Assembly: GCA_963835375.1 (NCBI GenBank)
Contig: CAWIGB010000015.1
Location: 124,001 to 188,000, forward strand
Origin: Salinisphaera sp963835375
GTDB lineage: Bacteria > Pseudomonadota > Gammaproteobacteria > Nevskiales > Salinisphaeraceae
Direction of reading: 5' to 3'
DNA length: 64,000 nucleotides
This document shows, one piece after another, positions 52,819-61,542 of the stretch. Positions within the stretch are counted from its first letter, which is position 1. Each line of letters begins with the position of its first letter. Both the position numbers and the translations under genes were made by a program. The notes below the pieces were generated by a model that did not search any database, was not told the DNA's origin, and saw only the letters and a list, made by a program, of their open reading frames with translations.

Positions 52819-53059
52819 GGAGAGGTGTCCGAGCGGTCGAAGGAGCACGCCTGGAAAGCGTGTGTGCGGTAACCCCGTACCGAGGGTTCGACCAGCTTGC
52901 AAAGCAAGCTGACGCGAGCGCGTCAGCGCGAGTCCGGAGGATAAAAATCGCCAAAGCGATTTCTACAATCCCAGCACTGCTGGGATCGTGAACGAGCGTA
53001 GCTTGTGAGTCTGGAGGATAAAAATCGCCAAAGCGATTTTTACAATCCCTCCCTCTCCG
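52819..53059 (+). pseudogene. tRNA-Ser(GGA) copy split in the T-loop by a 153-bp insert
   Basis: Bases 52819-52891 are identical to the first 73 bases of the intact tRNA-Ser at 53107, up to TTCGA of the T-loop. The remaining 15 bases (ATCCCTCCCTCTCCG) appear at 53045-53059. Between them is a 153-bp hairpin-rich insert. CCA is not encoded after the discriminator base. The TACAAT-like box 17 bases upstream is kept in both copies. As it stands it could not form a normal tRNA unless the insert is removed. Confidence 0.8.
52892..53044 (+). repeat. Hairpin-rich insert inside the first tRNA-Ser copy
   Basis: The insert is a series of palindromes: AGCTTGC/GCAAGCT (52893-52909), TGACGC/GCGTCA (52910-52925), ATCCCAGCA with its complement (52969-52987), and AAAATCGC/GCGATTTT twice. 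A 41-bp unit is present twice with two mismatches, at 52932-52972 and 53009-53049; the second copy runs into the 3' part of the tRNA. No coding potential is seen. Confidence 0.7.
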
Positions 53060-53106
53060 GTCGCCCGCAAGGGCGACGTATAAGTTACAATCTGCAACCG
53101 TTTTTA

Positions 53107-53197
<91 letters not shown>

Positions 53198-53241
53198 ACA
53201 AGGCGCGTCGGAAAGAACAACCGAAGCGCCTGCTTTGCAAT

Positions 53242-53355
53242 GGTGGCCCGCGTCGGTGCCCCCGCGACGATATGCCGTAAACCCCGTCAGGCCCGGAAGG
53301 GAGCAGCGGTAGCGGCGGACTCGGGCGCCGGGGTGTCGCTGGCGCGGGCCACCTC
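53242..53355 (+). ncRNA. ffs: Signal recognition particle RNA, small bacterial type (4.5S)
   Basis: The SRP RNA binds Ffh and targets membrane proteins to the translocon. The conserved apical part is clear: CCCCGTCAGGCCCGGAAGGG then AGCAGCGGTAGCGG near 53282-53316, containing the GGAA tetraloop and the asymmetric loop. The outer stem is GGTGGCCCGCG (from 53242) with CGCGGGCCACC (to 53353). A T run follows at 53357. It lies between tRNA-Ser and dnaX, as in many gammaproteobacteria. Confidence 0.95.
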
Positions 53356-53536
53356 CTTTTATCAGCCTGCGGGGCGCGCGGGCTCCCGCCGCAGGTGAAC
53401 GACCCCGGCCGAGGTTCGTACGGCCTGCCGCCGAGGCCGACGATTCAGCTTGAAACGTCCAGGTCACGCCGCGATAGTTGAGAAGATCAGCCGCACTCGT
53501 TCCGGGATGGTTCGCCTCATGACGCAAGCGCCGCTA

Positions 53537-53829
53537 GGGCCTGTTGACGTTTCCTGCAACACCGCGCCAGTGGCCCCTGGGCTGCAAGCCAGGGCGCCGC
53601 GAGCGCGTTGCAGTGGCGCTACGCCCATTCGCCGCAGCGCGGGATTGCGGCATGTCGGTCGTTTCTGGGTCTCTTATCGCGAAGGGTGGCGACTTCTGGG
53701 AATCAACCGGGCGCGTCTGTCGGCGTTGCTCACCGTGATTGCGGCGTGCCCCGGGGTCGGCGGCTCGCGCCTCGCCAGGCAAGATCGGGGGCCGCAACGC
53801 GGCGCTGATGCAAAACGTCAACACGCCCC
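53537..53829. mobile_element. TIR-bounded non-coding element, copy 2 (about 293 bp)
   Basis: The left end GGGCCTGTTGACGTTT (53537-53552) is an inverted copy of the right end AAAACGTCAACACGCCC (53813-53829) with one mismatch. The inside is non-coding, and end sequences and internal blocks match the element at 42398-42664. It fills most of the gap between ffs and dnaX. The remaining bases 53356-53536 show no gene. Confidence 0.6.
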
Positions 53830-53856
53830 CGGTTCCTGTGCGGGACTGACCCAAGC

Positions 53857-56017
53857 ATGAGTTTTCAAGCCCTCGCGAGAACCTGGCGGCCCCGCCGATT
53901 CGACCAGCTCGTGGGCCAGGAGCACGTGGTCCGCGCGCTCACGCATGCACTCGACGGCAACAAGCTGCATCACGCGCTGCTGTTCTCCGGCACGCGCGGT
54001 GTCGGCAAAACCACGCTCGCACGCATCATCGCCAAGTGTCTTAACTGCGAACATGGCGTGAGCGCATCGCCCTGCGTCGGTGACGACGCGTGCTCGACGT
54101 GCCGGGAAATCGATGAAGGCCGCTATGTCGATCTGATCGAAGTCGACGCGGCATCTCGAACCGGCGTGGACGATACCCGTGAGCTGATGGACAACGTCCA
54201 GTACGCCCCCACGCGCGGTCGCACGAAGGTGTACCTCATCGATGAGGTACACATGCTGACCAAGCATTCGTTCAACGCATTGCTGAAGACGCTGGAGGAG
54301 CCGCCGCCGCGCGTCCAGTTCCTGCTGGCGACCACCGAGCCGGAAAAGATTCCGGTGACGATTCTCTCGCGCTGTCTTCAATTTCCGTTGAAACGGCTGT
54401 CGGCGACCCGCATAGCCGATCGTCTGCGCCACGTTGTCGATGCGGAGTCGCTCTCGGCGGACGAGGAAGCGCTGGCCGAGCTCGCCCGCGGCGCCGATGG
54501 CAGCATGCGCGACGGCCTGTCGCTGCTGGATCAGGCGGTGGCGTTCGGCGGCGGCCATCTGGATGTCGAAGGCGTGCGCGACATGCTCGGCACCATCGGC
54601 GAGGCCCGGGTCGCCGAACTGATCGACGCGGTGATCGATGCGCGAGCCACCGACGCTCTGATCGCCCTGGAGTCGCTCTACGCCCAGGGCATCGACATGC
54701 GCTACCTGCTCGAGGCGACGGCCACGGCCTGGCAGCATATCGCGACCGTGCAGGTCGTCGGCGAAGCGATCGATGACGAAAGCGCGCGCTGGCAGGCCGC
54801 CGCCCATCGCCTCGATCCGCGTGTCACCCAGTTGTTCTACGACATCACGGTCGCGGGTATTCGCGACTTGCCGAATGCGCCCGACCCACTGGTCGGGTGT
54901 CAAGATGTCGGTGCTGCGTATGCTTGCATTTGCGCCGTCGGGCGGCGCCGAGCAACCGGAGGCGGCAGCCAGCGGTACATCGTCGGGGCCGACGTCGCAA
55001 GACCCCGGAGCGCGCAGCGCCGCCGGCCCGGTCGACCGGAAACAGAGCGCGCGCGAGGCCATGGCACGTGCGCGCGAGCAGCTTGAAGGCAGGAAAGCCG
55101 CGGTATCGACAGCGCAGCCGCCAGCCGGCCCGCCAGAACAGGCCGAGACTCCGCCCGCCGCGCCGATGAACGAGCCCGCGCGAGCTGTTGCGTCCGCTGG
55201 GTCTGCGCAGCCGACGATAGCGGTTGATGTCGCTCACAGTCCCGTGGCAGCGCCTCCCGAAGGGCCGGCCGAGTCTGTCGAGACCCAAGTCGATGCCGAA
55301 ATCGAAGCGCCCGAGCCTGCGCCTGTGAACGAGCCCTCGATCGAGGTGGCCGACGTCGAGGTCGATGCGACAGCGCAGACCACTTTCGAGGAATCGACTG
55401 CCTCATCCGAGGCCGCCGAGACGGTGGACGACACGACGGTGCCGCCTGGCAGCGACCAGGATGTGCATAACACTTGTGCCGAGGCCTGGCAGCATGCCGT
55501 GGAAGCGTCGGACACGGCCGACAATGAAATCCGGGGCGAGGCCAGCCCGCATGCAGAGCATCAGGCGGCCGGGTTCGACTTCGCGTCCACCCGAGACCAT
55601 CCCGAGGACTGGCATGCGCTGGTCCCCCGGCTTGATATCCGCGGTTTCCCTGCCCAGCTCGCCAGCAACGGCGTCTGCCGGCATCTCGATAACGAGCTGA
55701 TCGAGCTCGAAGTGGCGCGGGCCAACGCGTTTCTGGCCACCGAGGACGCGCGCGAACGGCTTCAGTCGGCCCTGGCGGAAGCCTGGGGCGCGGCCGCGCC
55801 GCCGCACCTCAGGATCAACGTGGTGGATGAGCTGCACGACACGCCAGCGAAGCGTATCGAAGCCAACGCCGAGAAGCGTCAGCAGGATGCGGTTGCATCC
55901 ATCGAAAACGACCCGATCATTCAACAATTACGCAGCCAGCTCGGTGCCCGGCTGCGTCCCGAAACGATCAAACCCCATCGCTCACCGGGCGCGATGCAGC
56001 AAAGAGACGAGCAATGA
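53857..56017 (+). CDS. dnaX: DNA polymerase III subunit gamma/tau (one frame break)
   Basis: DnaX forms the clamp-loader core and, as tau, links polymerases and helicase. ATG 53857 gives MSFQALARTWRPRRFDQLVG. Walker A is GTRGVGKTTLARI; a zinc module has CLNCEHGV..CSTCREID; Walker B is KVYLIDEVHML with sensor LLATTEPEKIPVTILSRC. Near 54898 one extra base shifts the frame; MSVLRMLAFAPSGG continues into a Pro/Ala/Glu-rich linker and a tau C-terminal domain (DWHALVPRLDIRGFPAQLA). The corrected length is about 719 residues. The break is not at a slippery A-rich site. It overlaps ybaB by four bases. Confidence 0.94.
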
Positions 56018-56337
56018 AAGGTTCCATCGGCAAGATGATGCAGCAGGCCCAGGCCATGCAGGGCAAGATGCAGGAAGCCCAGAAAGAGCTGGCGCAGATG
56101 GAGATCACGGGCGAGGCCGGTGCTGGCCTCGTGAAAGTCGTGATGACCGGCAAGTATGAAGTGAAAAAAGTGAACATCGACCCCTCGGCGCTCGAGGAGG
56201 ATGCGGAGTTCCTCGAGGATCTCGTGGCGGCCGCGATCAACGATGCGGTTCAGCACGTGGAGGCGGCGAGCAAGGAAAAGATGTCGGAAATGACCGGCGG
56301 AATGGATCTGCCCGAGGGCATGAATCTGCCGTTCTAA
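56014..56337 (+). CDS. ybaB: Nucleoid-associated protein YbaB/EbfC
   Basis: YbaB/EbfC is a small dimeric DNA-binding protein placed between dnaX and recR in most bacteria. The 107-residue product (MKGSIGKMMQQAQAMQGKMQ) has the long N-terminal helix, then a beta part (VKVVMTGKYEVKKVNIDPSA) and VAAAINDAVQHVEAASKEKM. It overlaps the end of dnaX (ATGA), so it is translationally coupled. The frame is intact. Confidence 0.95.
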   Translation: MKGSIGKMMQQAQAMQGKMQEAQKELAQMEITGEAGAGLVKVVMTGKYEVKKVNIDPSALEEDAEFLEDLVAAAINDAVQHVEAASKEKMSEMTGGMDLPEGMNLPF

Positions 56338-56384
56338 CCGATCGCTCGACGCCCGAGTGATGCGTCGGGTAGTGCCTGGCCCGG

Positions 56385-56535
56385 CTGTCGGCTTACGGCC
56401 TCCGGCCTAAGCCGACAGATCGAAGCCTGCCAAGGCCGAACAGCCGCTGGGGCCCGAGTGACGCCCGGTCGGCGCCGGCCTCGCCGAGATGACAACAACG
56501 CGTAGGTCGGCTTAGCCGTAGGCGTAAGCCGACAG
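56385..56535. repeat. Two REP-type palindromes between ybaB and recR
   Basis: Palindrome 1 (56385-56418) starts CTGTCGGCTTACGGCC and ends GGCCTAAGCCGACAG. Palindrome 2 (56501-56535) starts CGTAGGTCGGCTTAGCC and ends CGTAAGCCGACAG. They point in opposite directions, as in paired REP units. They are the outermost members of the family that fills 58.7-62.8 kb. The rest of the 351-bp gap (56338-56688) shows no gene. Confidence 0.8.
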
Positions 56536-56688
56536 ATCGAAACCCGCTCGGTGCAAAAGCCACCGCGGCCGTAAGCGATGCTCGATGCAAGCGGTCTGCG
56601 TATGCAACGGCAACGGCGGCCTCAGAAGCGCACTGCGCCGCGGCATAATCGCCGGCGCGGCCCATACGATGCATATCACGAAACGACT

Positions 56689-57285
56689 ATGGCCTTTGCT
56701 CCTGCTTTATCCCGGCTGATCGACGCGTTTCGCGTGCTGCCTGGTGTGGGCGCGAAAAGCGCCCAGCGTATGGCATTCCATCTGCTCCAGAACGAGCGCG
56801 AGGGTGGGGTCTACCTGGCCGAATCGATTCAGGCGGCGGTGGCAGCCATTCGTCATTGTCGGGAATGCCGTATGTTCGCCGAAGCCGAACTCTGCGAAAT
56901 CTGCAGCAACGATCAGCGTGATGCCAGCCGGGTATGCGTGGTCGAAAGCCCGGCCGACGTCATGGCCATAGAGCAGAACACGAACTTCGAGGGGCGTTAT
57001 TTCGTACTGATGGGCCATCTATCGCCCATCGACGGCATCGGTCCGGAAGACCTGGGGCTGGATATCCTGCGCGATCGTCTGGTGCGCGGTCCGGTCGAGG
57101 AGTTGATCCTCGCTGTCGGGGCCACGGTCGAGGGCGAAGCCACTGCGCAGTATGTCGCCGACCTCGCGCGTCGCAACAGCGCGAGCGTAACGCGCATCGC
57201 GCACGGGGTACCCGTAGGCGGCGAACTCGAGTATGTCGACGCTGGTACTTTGAGCCAGGCGTTTTCGGGCCGCCGTCCACTCTGA
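56689..57285 (+). CDS. recR: Recombination mediator RecR
   Basis: RecR acts with RecF and RecO to load RecA on gapped DNA. I use ATG 56689 (MAFAPALSRLIDAFRVLPGV); the open frame upstream is REP-bearing intergenic DNA. The HhH motif is RVLPGVGAKSAQRMAFHLL. The zinc finger is CRECRMFAEAELCEIC. The Toprim domain is VCVVESPADVMAIEQ with YFVLMGHLSPIDGIGPEDL. The 198-residue frame is intact. REP elements separate it from ybaB, to which it is usually close. Confidence 0.96.
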   Translation: MAFAPALSRLIDAFRVLPGVGAKSAQRMAFHLLQNEREGGVYLAESIQAAVAAIRHCRECRMFAEAELCEICSNDQRDASRVCVVESPADVMAIEQNTNFEGRYFVLMGHLSPIDGIGPEDLGLDILRDRLVRGPVEELILAVGATVEGEATAQYVADLARRNSASVTRIAHGVPVGGELEYVDAGTLSQAFSGRRPL

Positions 57286-57352
57286 CCCCCTGACCCTCAG
57301 GCCGGCGACGCCAACGGCGCGCCGGCCCGGTGTCCGAGCCGGCAGAATGCCG

Positions 57353-57685
57353 TCAATTCAGCAGGCGGTCGATCTTCGCTGCGCTGATGAAATCGTTGTC
57401 CGAAAGGCCACCGATTGCGTGCGTGGTCAATTCGATACGGCAGCTGTTGTAGCCGAACGTGATGTCGGGATGATGGTCCTCGCAGTGCGCGATGTAAGCA
57501 ACGGCGTTCACGAACGCCTGGGTTTCATAATAGTTCTTGAATTTGAACTGGCCGACGATCTTCTCGTCGTCTGCGTTCTGCCACCGATCGCTGAGCTGCT
57601 TCATGCGATCGGCCACGGCCTGGCCCGTCATCGGCTGGGTGCCGCCCTCGCAGGGCGCGCATTTCTGATCCGCGAGCGAATTCAT
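57353..57685 (-). CDS. phhB: 4a-hydroxytetrahydrobiopterin dehydratase (pterin-4a-carbinolamine dehydratase)
   Basis: This enzyme regenerates the pterin cofactor used by phenylalanine hydroxylase; homologues also act in pterin metabolism more widely. ATG 57685 gives MNSLADQKCAPCEGGTQPM. The active-site pattern is AYIAHCEDHHPDITFGYNSC, with the three histidine-type ligands of the PCD fold (E-x-HHP). The 110-residue frame is intact. No phhA is adjacent. It is divergent from orn and converges with recR. Confidence 0.92.
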   Translation of the reverse strand: MNSLADQKCAPCEGGTQPMTGQAVADRMKQLSDRWQNADDEKIVGQFKFKNYYETQAFVNAVAYIAHCEDHHPDITFGYNSCRIELTTHAIGGLSDNDFISAAKIDRLLN

Positions 57686-57809
57686 GAGGTGACTCGGTTG
57701 CGAACTGTTCGTGGCCACGATAACACCGCCAGTCGCCGTGGCGAACCCGGTGGGTAGTCGTCGGCGAACGCCTCGCGCACAATGGAAGTTTAGTAACCAA
57801 GAAGAGCCC

Positions 57810-58355
57810 ATGAGCTACGCCGACGATAATCTGATCTGGATCGACCTCGAAATGACCGGCCTGGATCCGGAAGTCGATCGCATCATCGAAATCGCCACGC
57901 TGGTCACCGACGCGAACCTCCATGTGCTGGCCGAAGGCCCCGTACTGGCCGTTCGCCAAAGCGAGGACCGTCTGGAGGGGATGGACAAGTGGAACACGCG
58001 CCAGCACAACGCCTCCGGGCTGGTCGAGCGGGTTCGCGCCTCGCAGGTCGATGAAGTCGATGCGCAGCGTCGCACCATCGAATTCCTCGAAAGCTATGTG
58101 CCCGCGCGGCGCTCGCCCATGTGTGGCAACAGCATCTGCCAGGATCGCCGGTTCCTCGCCCGTTACATGCCGGAGCTGGAGGCGTATTTTCATTATCGGC
58201 ATATCGACGTCAGCACGCTCAAAGAGCTTGCGCGCCGCTGGGCTCCCGAAGTGGCAAGTGGATTCTCGAAAGAGTCGAGTCACCTGGCCATGGACGACAT
58301 CCGCGACTCGATCGAGGAGCTGTCCTACTATCGCGATACATTGCTAAAGGTTTGA
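57810..58355 (+). CDS. orn: Oligoribonuclease Orn
   Basis: Orn degrades di- to pentanucleotides, including pGpG from cyclic-di-GMP turnover. I choose ATG 57810 (MSYADDNLIWIDLEMTGLD); the upstream extension is not family-like. DEDDh residues are in IWIDLEMTGLDPE, GNSICQDRRFLARYMP, and the last His/Asp in SSHLAMDDIRDSIEE. The 181-residue length is normal. Divergent from phhB by 124 bp. After it comes a long non-coding region. Confidence 0.96.
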   Translation: MSYADDNLIWIDLEMTGLDPEVDRIIEIATLVTDANLHVLAEGPVLAVRQSEDRLEGMDKWNTRQHNASGLVERVRASQVDEVDAQRRTIEFLESYVPARRSPMCGNSICQDRRFLARYMPELEAYFHYRHIDVSTLKELARRWAPEVASGFSKESSHLAMDDIRDSIEELSYYRDTLLKV

Positions 58356-58419
58356 TGGCAATAGAAAACAGAAAATCGTGCGCCTAAGGTCTAACGGCCG
58401 ATACGTTGACCCGCGTTGG

Positions 58420-58621
58420 TGCGCGGCGTAAAACAAAAGGCACGCGCAGAGGTGCAGTGCTGAATTGAAAAATTGGCGCCGTTCGCGCGGTCTCTCGGAG
58501 GGGACGGAGAAAAACAAACCACGACACGGCGGACAAAAGTATCCCGGCAGCCGCAGCTTCGACGCTGCAGAAAAACAATACGGGAACGCCAACTCAGGGC
58601 CCCTTCGCGGGGTCCTTTTTT
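58420..58621 (+). ncRNA. Candidate structured RNA ending in an intrinsic terminator
   Basis: The 400-bp region after orn has no protein gene. It holds successive hairpins: TGCGCG/CGCGCA (58420-58425 with 58443-58448), GTCTC/GGGAC (58490-58494 with 58501-58505), GCAGC/GCTGC (58553-58557 with 58564-58568), and a terminator AGGGCCCC/GGGGTCCT plus T run (58596-58621). It is less GC-rich and A-rich between stems, unlike the REP DNA that follows. I could not match it to 6S, tmRNA or RNase P. It may instead be the 3' part of the orn transcript. Confidence 0.4.
58596..58621 (+). terminator. Intrinsic terminator downstream of orn
   Basis: GGGCCCC (58597-58603) pairs with GGGGTCC (58609-58615, one G-T pair) around TTCGC, followed by six T (58616-58621). 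It could end orn mRNA 240 nt past the stop or a separate small RNA. Confidence 0.8.
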
Positions 58622-58753
58622 ATGCAGGCCGCCCGCCCGTGAGCCGATCCCGGCGTATTGCTCCATCGGCTCCCGCGCCGGATACATCGGGTGGCCCGCA
58701 CGGGGCTGCTCTGGTTTCTCAAGTCCGCATGCCCGCGGAATCCGCTCCGTCGC

Positions 58754-59512
58754 TGTAGGCCGGCTTAGGCCGGCGACTGTAGGCCGATACCGCGCCTGTC
58801 GGATTACGCCTGTGGCAGCCACGAACCCGGCACCGTCGGCCATACACTCGCCTGGATGGCGCGCCCGACCGCTCGGCTGACCGCCGGATTACGCGGCTAA
58901 TCCGACCTACGCCAAACCCCGGCAGCACGTAGGTCGGCTTAGGCCGGCGGCCGTAAGCCGACACCGCGCCCCCGGTGAGCCAAACCCGGCACCGTCGCCC
59001 AACACCCCTCGCGCCCGACCGCCCAACCTGTCGGATTACGCCTGCGGCTAATCCGACCTACGCCAAGCCCCGGCAGCACGTAGGTCGGCTTAGGCCGGCG
59101 GCCGTAAGCCGACACCGCGCCCCCGGTGAGCCAAACCCGGCACCGTCGCCCAACATCCCTCGCGCCCGACCGCCCAACCTGTCGGATTACGCCTGCGGCT
59201 AATCCGACCTACGCCAAGCCCCGGCAGCACGTAGGTCGGCTTAGGCCGGCGGCCGTAAGCCGACACCGCGCCCCCGGTGAGCCAAACCCGGCACCGTCGC
59301 CCAACACCCCTCGCGCCCGACCGCCCAACCTGTCGGATTACGCCTGCGGCTAATCCGACCTACGCCAAGCCCCGGCAGCACGTAGGTCGGCTTAGGCCGG
59401 CGGCCGTAAGCCGACACCGCGCCCCCGGTGAGCCAAACCCGGCACCGTCGCCCAACACCCCTCGCGCCCGACCGCCCAACCTGCCGGATTACGCTGCGCT
59501 AATCCGCTGACG
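58754..59512. repeat. Tandem REP array A, 151-bp period
   Basis: After degenerate REP copies (58754-58925) a 151-bp unit begins at 58929, 59080, 59231 and 59382; three full copies and most of a fourth are nearly identical. Each unit has a palindrome starting GTAGGTCGGCTTAGGCCGG and ending GTAAGCCGACA, a GC-rich spacer, then a second palindrome in reverse orientation starting TGTCGGATTACGCC and ending ATCCGACCTACG. No gene is encoded. It lies between orn and phr. Confidence 0.92.
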
Positions 59513-59565
59513 CCATGGGATTGCCCGCCCGCAGCGCGTTGCCAACCCGCGGCTCGGCCTGGCTG

Positions 59566-61011
59566 CTACGAGTTCTTGATCTGGTCGAATGCGTCGAGCG
59601 CCTCCCTGCGGGATGCCTTCAGATCGACGATCGGCTTCGGGTAGGTCTCGCCCAGCGTCACGCCAGCATCGTCGAGGGTCTTCCGTGGCGCGGCCCACGG
59701 TTCATGAATATGCTGGTTCGGCAGATCGCGCAGCTCGGGCACCCAGCGTCTGACATAGGCACCATCGGCATCGAACCGCTCGCCCTGGCGCGCCGGGTTG
59801 AAGATGCGGAAGAAGGGGGCGGCGTCCGCGCCGCAGCCGGCCGCCCACTGCCAACCCAGCGTATTGTTGGCGAGGTCGGCATCCACGAGCGTGTCCCAGA
59901 ACCAGCGTTCGCCATGTTGCCAGGCGATGCGTAGATTCTTGGTCAGAAACGAGGCCACCGTCATGCGCAGGCGGTTGTGCATGGTGCCGGTCGCCCAGAG
60001 CTCGCGCATGCCCGCATCCACCATGGGGATACCCGTACGACCGTCCTGCCAGGCTTTCAGAGCGGCATCGTCGTGCGCCCAGGGGAATGACTTGAAGCGC
60101 ACATCAAGCGGCTCCTCCGGCGTGTTTGGGAAGTGGAACAGCACATGGTGCGCGAATTCGCGCCAGCCGATCTCGCTGAGAAAGGTATTCGCATGGGGGC
60201 GGTCCGATTCATCGCCGTGCTCGTGCAGCCATTCCTCCACGCGATGCACCACCTGCCGAGGTCCGATCTCGCCGAAATGCAGGTGCGGGGAAAGGTGCGA
60301 CGTGCCCAGCTGTGCCGGGCGCTCGCGGCTCTCGCCATACTGACTGAGCGTATCCGCCACAAAAGCCTCAAGGCGGGCGTGTGCCCCGTTCTCGCCCGGG
60401 TGCCACGTCTCACGAATTCCCGTGTCCCAACGGATATCGGGCAACAGGCCCAGATCCGAAAGCGGCTCGGAACCGATCCGCGACCACACCGCCGGCATGG
60501 TAGCGGGGGCGGGCAACGGATTGCGCACCGGCTCGTCGCGAATGGCTTTCCAGAACGGCGTGAAGACCTTGTACGGCGTGCTCTGTCGGGTCGAAACAGT
60601 CCACGGCTCGTGCAGCAGCGCGGCGTTGAAGCTGACGGTCTCGATGTCGCGGTCTTCAAGGTGGCGTTTGACCTGTTTATCGCGTGCGATCGTGTTCGGA
60701 TCGTACAGCCGGTTCCAGTACACCGCGCACGCACCGCTTTGCTCGATCAACGCATCCAGCGCCGCCGACGTCGGGCCGTGCCGGATCACCAGCCGCGAGC
60801 CCAGCGCCTCAAGATCGGCGTCCAGCGCTGCCAGCGAAAAATGTTGCCAGACGCGCTGCGCACCGCCCGGCGCCCAGGCCCCGAGCTCGTCGGGCGCATG
60901 AATGAACACCGGCACAATCGAATCGAAGCCCGCCTCGAGCGCGGCGTGCAGCGCCGGATTGTCCGCCAGCCGCAAGTCGCGGCGGAACCACATAATCACG
61001 CATTTCTTCAT
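59566..61011 (-). CDS. phrB: Deoxyribodipyrimidine photolyase (class I CPD)
   Basis: Photolyase repairs UV-made cyclobutane dimers with light, using FAD and an antenna. ATG 61011 gives MKKCVIMWFRRDLRLADNPA. The antenna-binding Rossmann domain covers about residues 1-130. FAD-domain motifs are TSHLSPHLHFGEIGPRQVV, SEIGWREFAHHVLFHFP, GIPMVDAGMRELWATGTMHN and NTLGWQWAAGCGADAAPFFR. The 481-residue frame is intact. It is flanked by REP arrays on both sides. Confidence 0.95.
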   Translation of the reverse strand: MKKCVIMWFRRDLRLADNPALHAALEAGFDSIVPVFIHAPDELGAWAPGGAQRVWQHFSLAALDADLEALGSRLVIRHGPTSAALDALIEQSGACAVYWNRLYDPNTIARDKQVKRHLEDRDIETVSFNAALLHEPWTVSTRQSTPYKVFTPFWKAIRDEPVRNPLPAPATMPAVWSRIGSEPLSDLGLLPDIRWDTGIRETWHPGENGAHARLEAFVADTLSQYGESRERPAQLGTSHLSPHLHFGEIGPRQVVHRVEEWLHEHGDESDRPHANTFLSEIGWREFAHHVLFHFPNTPEEPLDVRFKSFPWAHDDAALKAWQDGRTGIPMVDAGMRELWATGTMHNRLRMTVASFLTKNLRIAWQHGERWFWDTLVDADLANNTLGWQWAAGCGADAAPFFRIFNPARQGERFDADGAYVRRWVPELRDLPNQHIHEPWAAPRKTLDDAGVTLGETYPKPIVDLKASRREALDAFDQIKNS

Positions 61012-61150
61012 CGAAGCTCGCTTTCCAGTCAATGCAAGAAGGGGCCTACGCATACCCCGCAACAACAGATGATAGCGCCCGGGCCGGTCACTCGAATGCG
61101 TCGCAGGCAGTCCACGTCGGACGACGCCTACGCCACGCCCGCGGCAGCAG

Positions 61151-61435
61151 GTAGGTCGGCTTAGGCCGAAGGCCGTAAGCCGACACCGAGAACTCCGCGA
61201 TCGAACCCCGGCACCGTTGCGCCAGCAGGCGGCGGGCCGAACCTGTCGGATGACGCCTTCGGCTAATCCGACCTACGCAAAAGCCGCGCAGCCCCCGCAG
61301 CCCAGTAGGTCGGCTTAGGCCGAAGGCCGTAAGCCGACACCGAGAACTCCGCGATTGAACCTCGGCACCGTTGCGCCAGCAGGTGGCGGGCCAAATCTGT
61401 CGGATGACGCCTTCGGCTAATCCGACCTACGCCGT
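61151..61435. repeat. REP array B1, two 154-bp units upstream of the RAYT gene
   Basis: Units start at 61151 and 61305. Each holds a palindrome starting GTAGGTCGGCTTAGGCCGAA and a reversed partner starting TGTCGGATGACGCC and ending ATCCGACCTACG. Bases 61012-61150 and 61436-61542 show no gene. The array ends about 105 bp before the RAYT start codon. Confidence 0.9.
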
Positions 61436-61542
61436 AAGCGGCCTCTACGACCGCCGCCGAGAGCCGGCAAACCGGCATTGCCCGTCGAACCGCTCCGGTT
61501 ACAATCGCGCCAGGGGCAAGGAGAAGCCGGGAGAGGGGAGCG

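Noticed and set aside
52892..53044. Group I intron in the tRNA
   Set aside because: The insert is only 153 bp, lies in the T-loop rather than the anticodon loop, and is built of simple hairpins without the group I core.
53857..55086. Programmed frameshift in dnaX giving a gamma form
   Set aside because: The break near 54898 is +1, at a GC-rich site without an A-rich slippery sequence or following stem, and resembles the other indels. E. coli uses a -1 shift at A AAA AAG.
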